Made by a program: the position numbers and the translations under genes. Of a DNA stretch of 8,334 nt, positions 8,156 through 8,334 are shown one piece after another. The DNA comes from Gemmatimonadales bacterium (lineage in GTDB: Bacteria; Gemmatimonadota; Gemmatimonadetes; Gemmatimonadales; GWC2-71-9). Below the pieces are notes generated by a model. It did no database searches and was not told where the DNA came from. It was given only the letters and a program-made list of their open reading frames with translations. The stretch covers positions 1 through 8,334 of the forward strand of contig JACDDX010000061.1 of NCBI GenBank assembly GCA_013816685.1, read 5' to 3'. Every line of letters starts with the position of its first letter. The stretch's first letter is position 1.

Positions 8156-8334
8156 TGCCGTCCGGCGCTGCGGTCGAGCAGTCGGTGTCCGACCAGATGC
8201 CAGTGACGGTGCCCTCGGTCAGCCAATTCGTATGGCGCGAGCTGCGACTGCTCGTCGTTCTGGGGGCGCTATCGTTCGGGGCGGCGCTCTGCGTCCGGTA
8301 CGGGTTGCATTACCCGATCCCGCTGACCGACATG
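8152..8334 (+). CDS. N-terminal fragment of an unidentified membrane protein
   Basis: Open frame of 61 residues running off the window. The ATG at 8152 overlaps the stop of the second ATP-grasp gene (ATGA), and a second in-frame ATG follows directly at 8155, so translational coupling is likely. A polar N-terminus of about 28 residues, carrying acidic and small residues, precedes a WRELR basic boundary. One hydrophobic segment follows (about 31-49, LLVVLGALSFGAALCV) and then RYGLHYPIPLTDM. The layout is that of a cytoplasmic tail followed by the first helix of an integral membrane protein. In this setting a polysaccharide polymerase, ligase or glycosyltransferase would be plausible, but too little is visible to recognise a family. 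Confidence 0.65.
   Translation, partial: MMPSGAAVEQSVSDQMPVTVPSVSQFVWRELRLLVVLGALSFGAALCVRYGLHYPIPLTDM

Overview
The window is a high-GC, gene-dense bacterial segment with short intergenic gaps, frequent GTG starts and overlapping gene ends. An NtrY/NtrX-like sigma-54 two-component pair, a VanZ-type membrane protein fused to a LamG-like domain, and 'sugar-transfer associated' ATP-grasp proteins together suggest a soil or sediment lineage. Gemmatimonadota or a similar Gram-negative phylum is plausible. The phylum is a guess from gene content and style; no taxonomic marker is present.

Layout. A central intergenic region (about 5434-5702) separates two divergent gene clusters. Leftward (minus strand), in transcription order: an NAD-dependent sugar epimerase/reductase (4345-5433), a class I SAM-dependent methyltransferase (3600-4367), a VanZ/LamG-like membrane protein (2309-3430, with conserved sequence running further upstream to about 3570), a membrane histidine kinase (1167-2348) and a sigma-54 activator response regulator (1-1170, C-terminus outside the window). 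The genes overlap by 23, 40 and 4 bases at three junctions, so they look like one operon.

Rightward (plus strand): two tandem paralogous ATP-grasp proteins (5703-6926 and 6932-8155), about 59% identical by hand alignment, followed by the start of a membrane protein (8152 to the window end) whose ATG overlaps the preceding stop codon.

How the genes may work together (inference): the epimerase and methyltransferase fit small-molecule or sugar tailoring, the VanZ protein is an envelope membrane component, and this ATP-grasp family is predicted to act in cell-surface polysaccharide biosynthesis. The kinase/regulator pair would sense an envelope or periplasmic cue and activate sigma-54 promoters, possibly for this locus or other envelope genes. 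I found no convincing -24/-12 sigma-54 promoter in the intergenic region, so the regulon is open. The least described parts are the tandem ATP-grasp pair with its coupled membrane protein, and the VanZ gene, which lacks a normal start codon where homology says it should begin.
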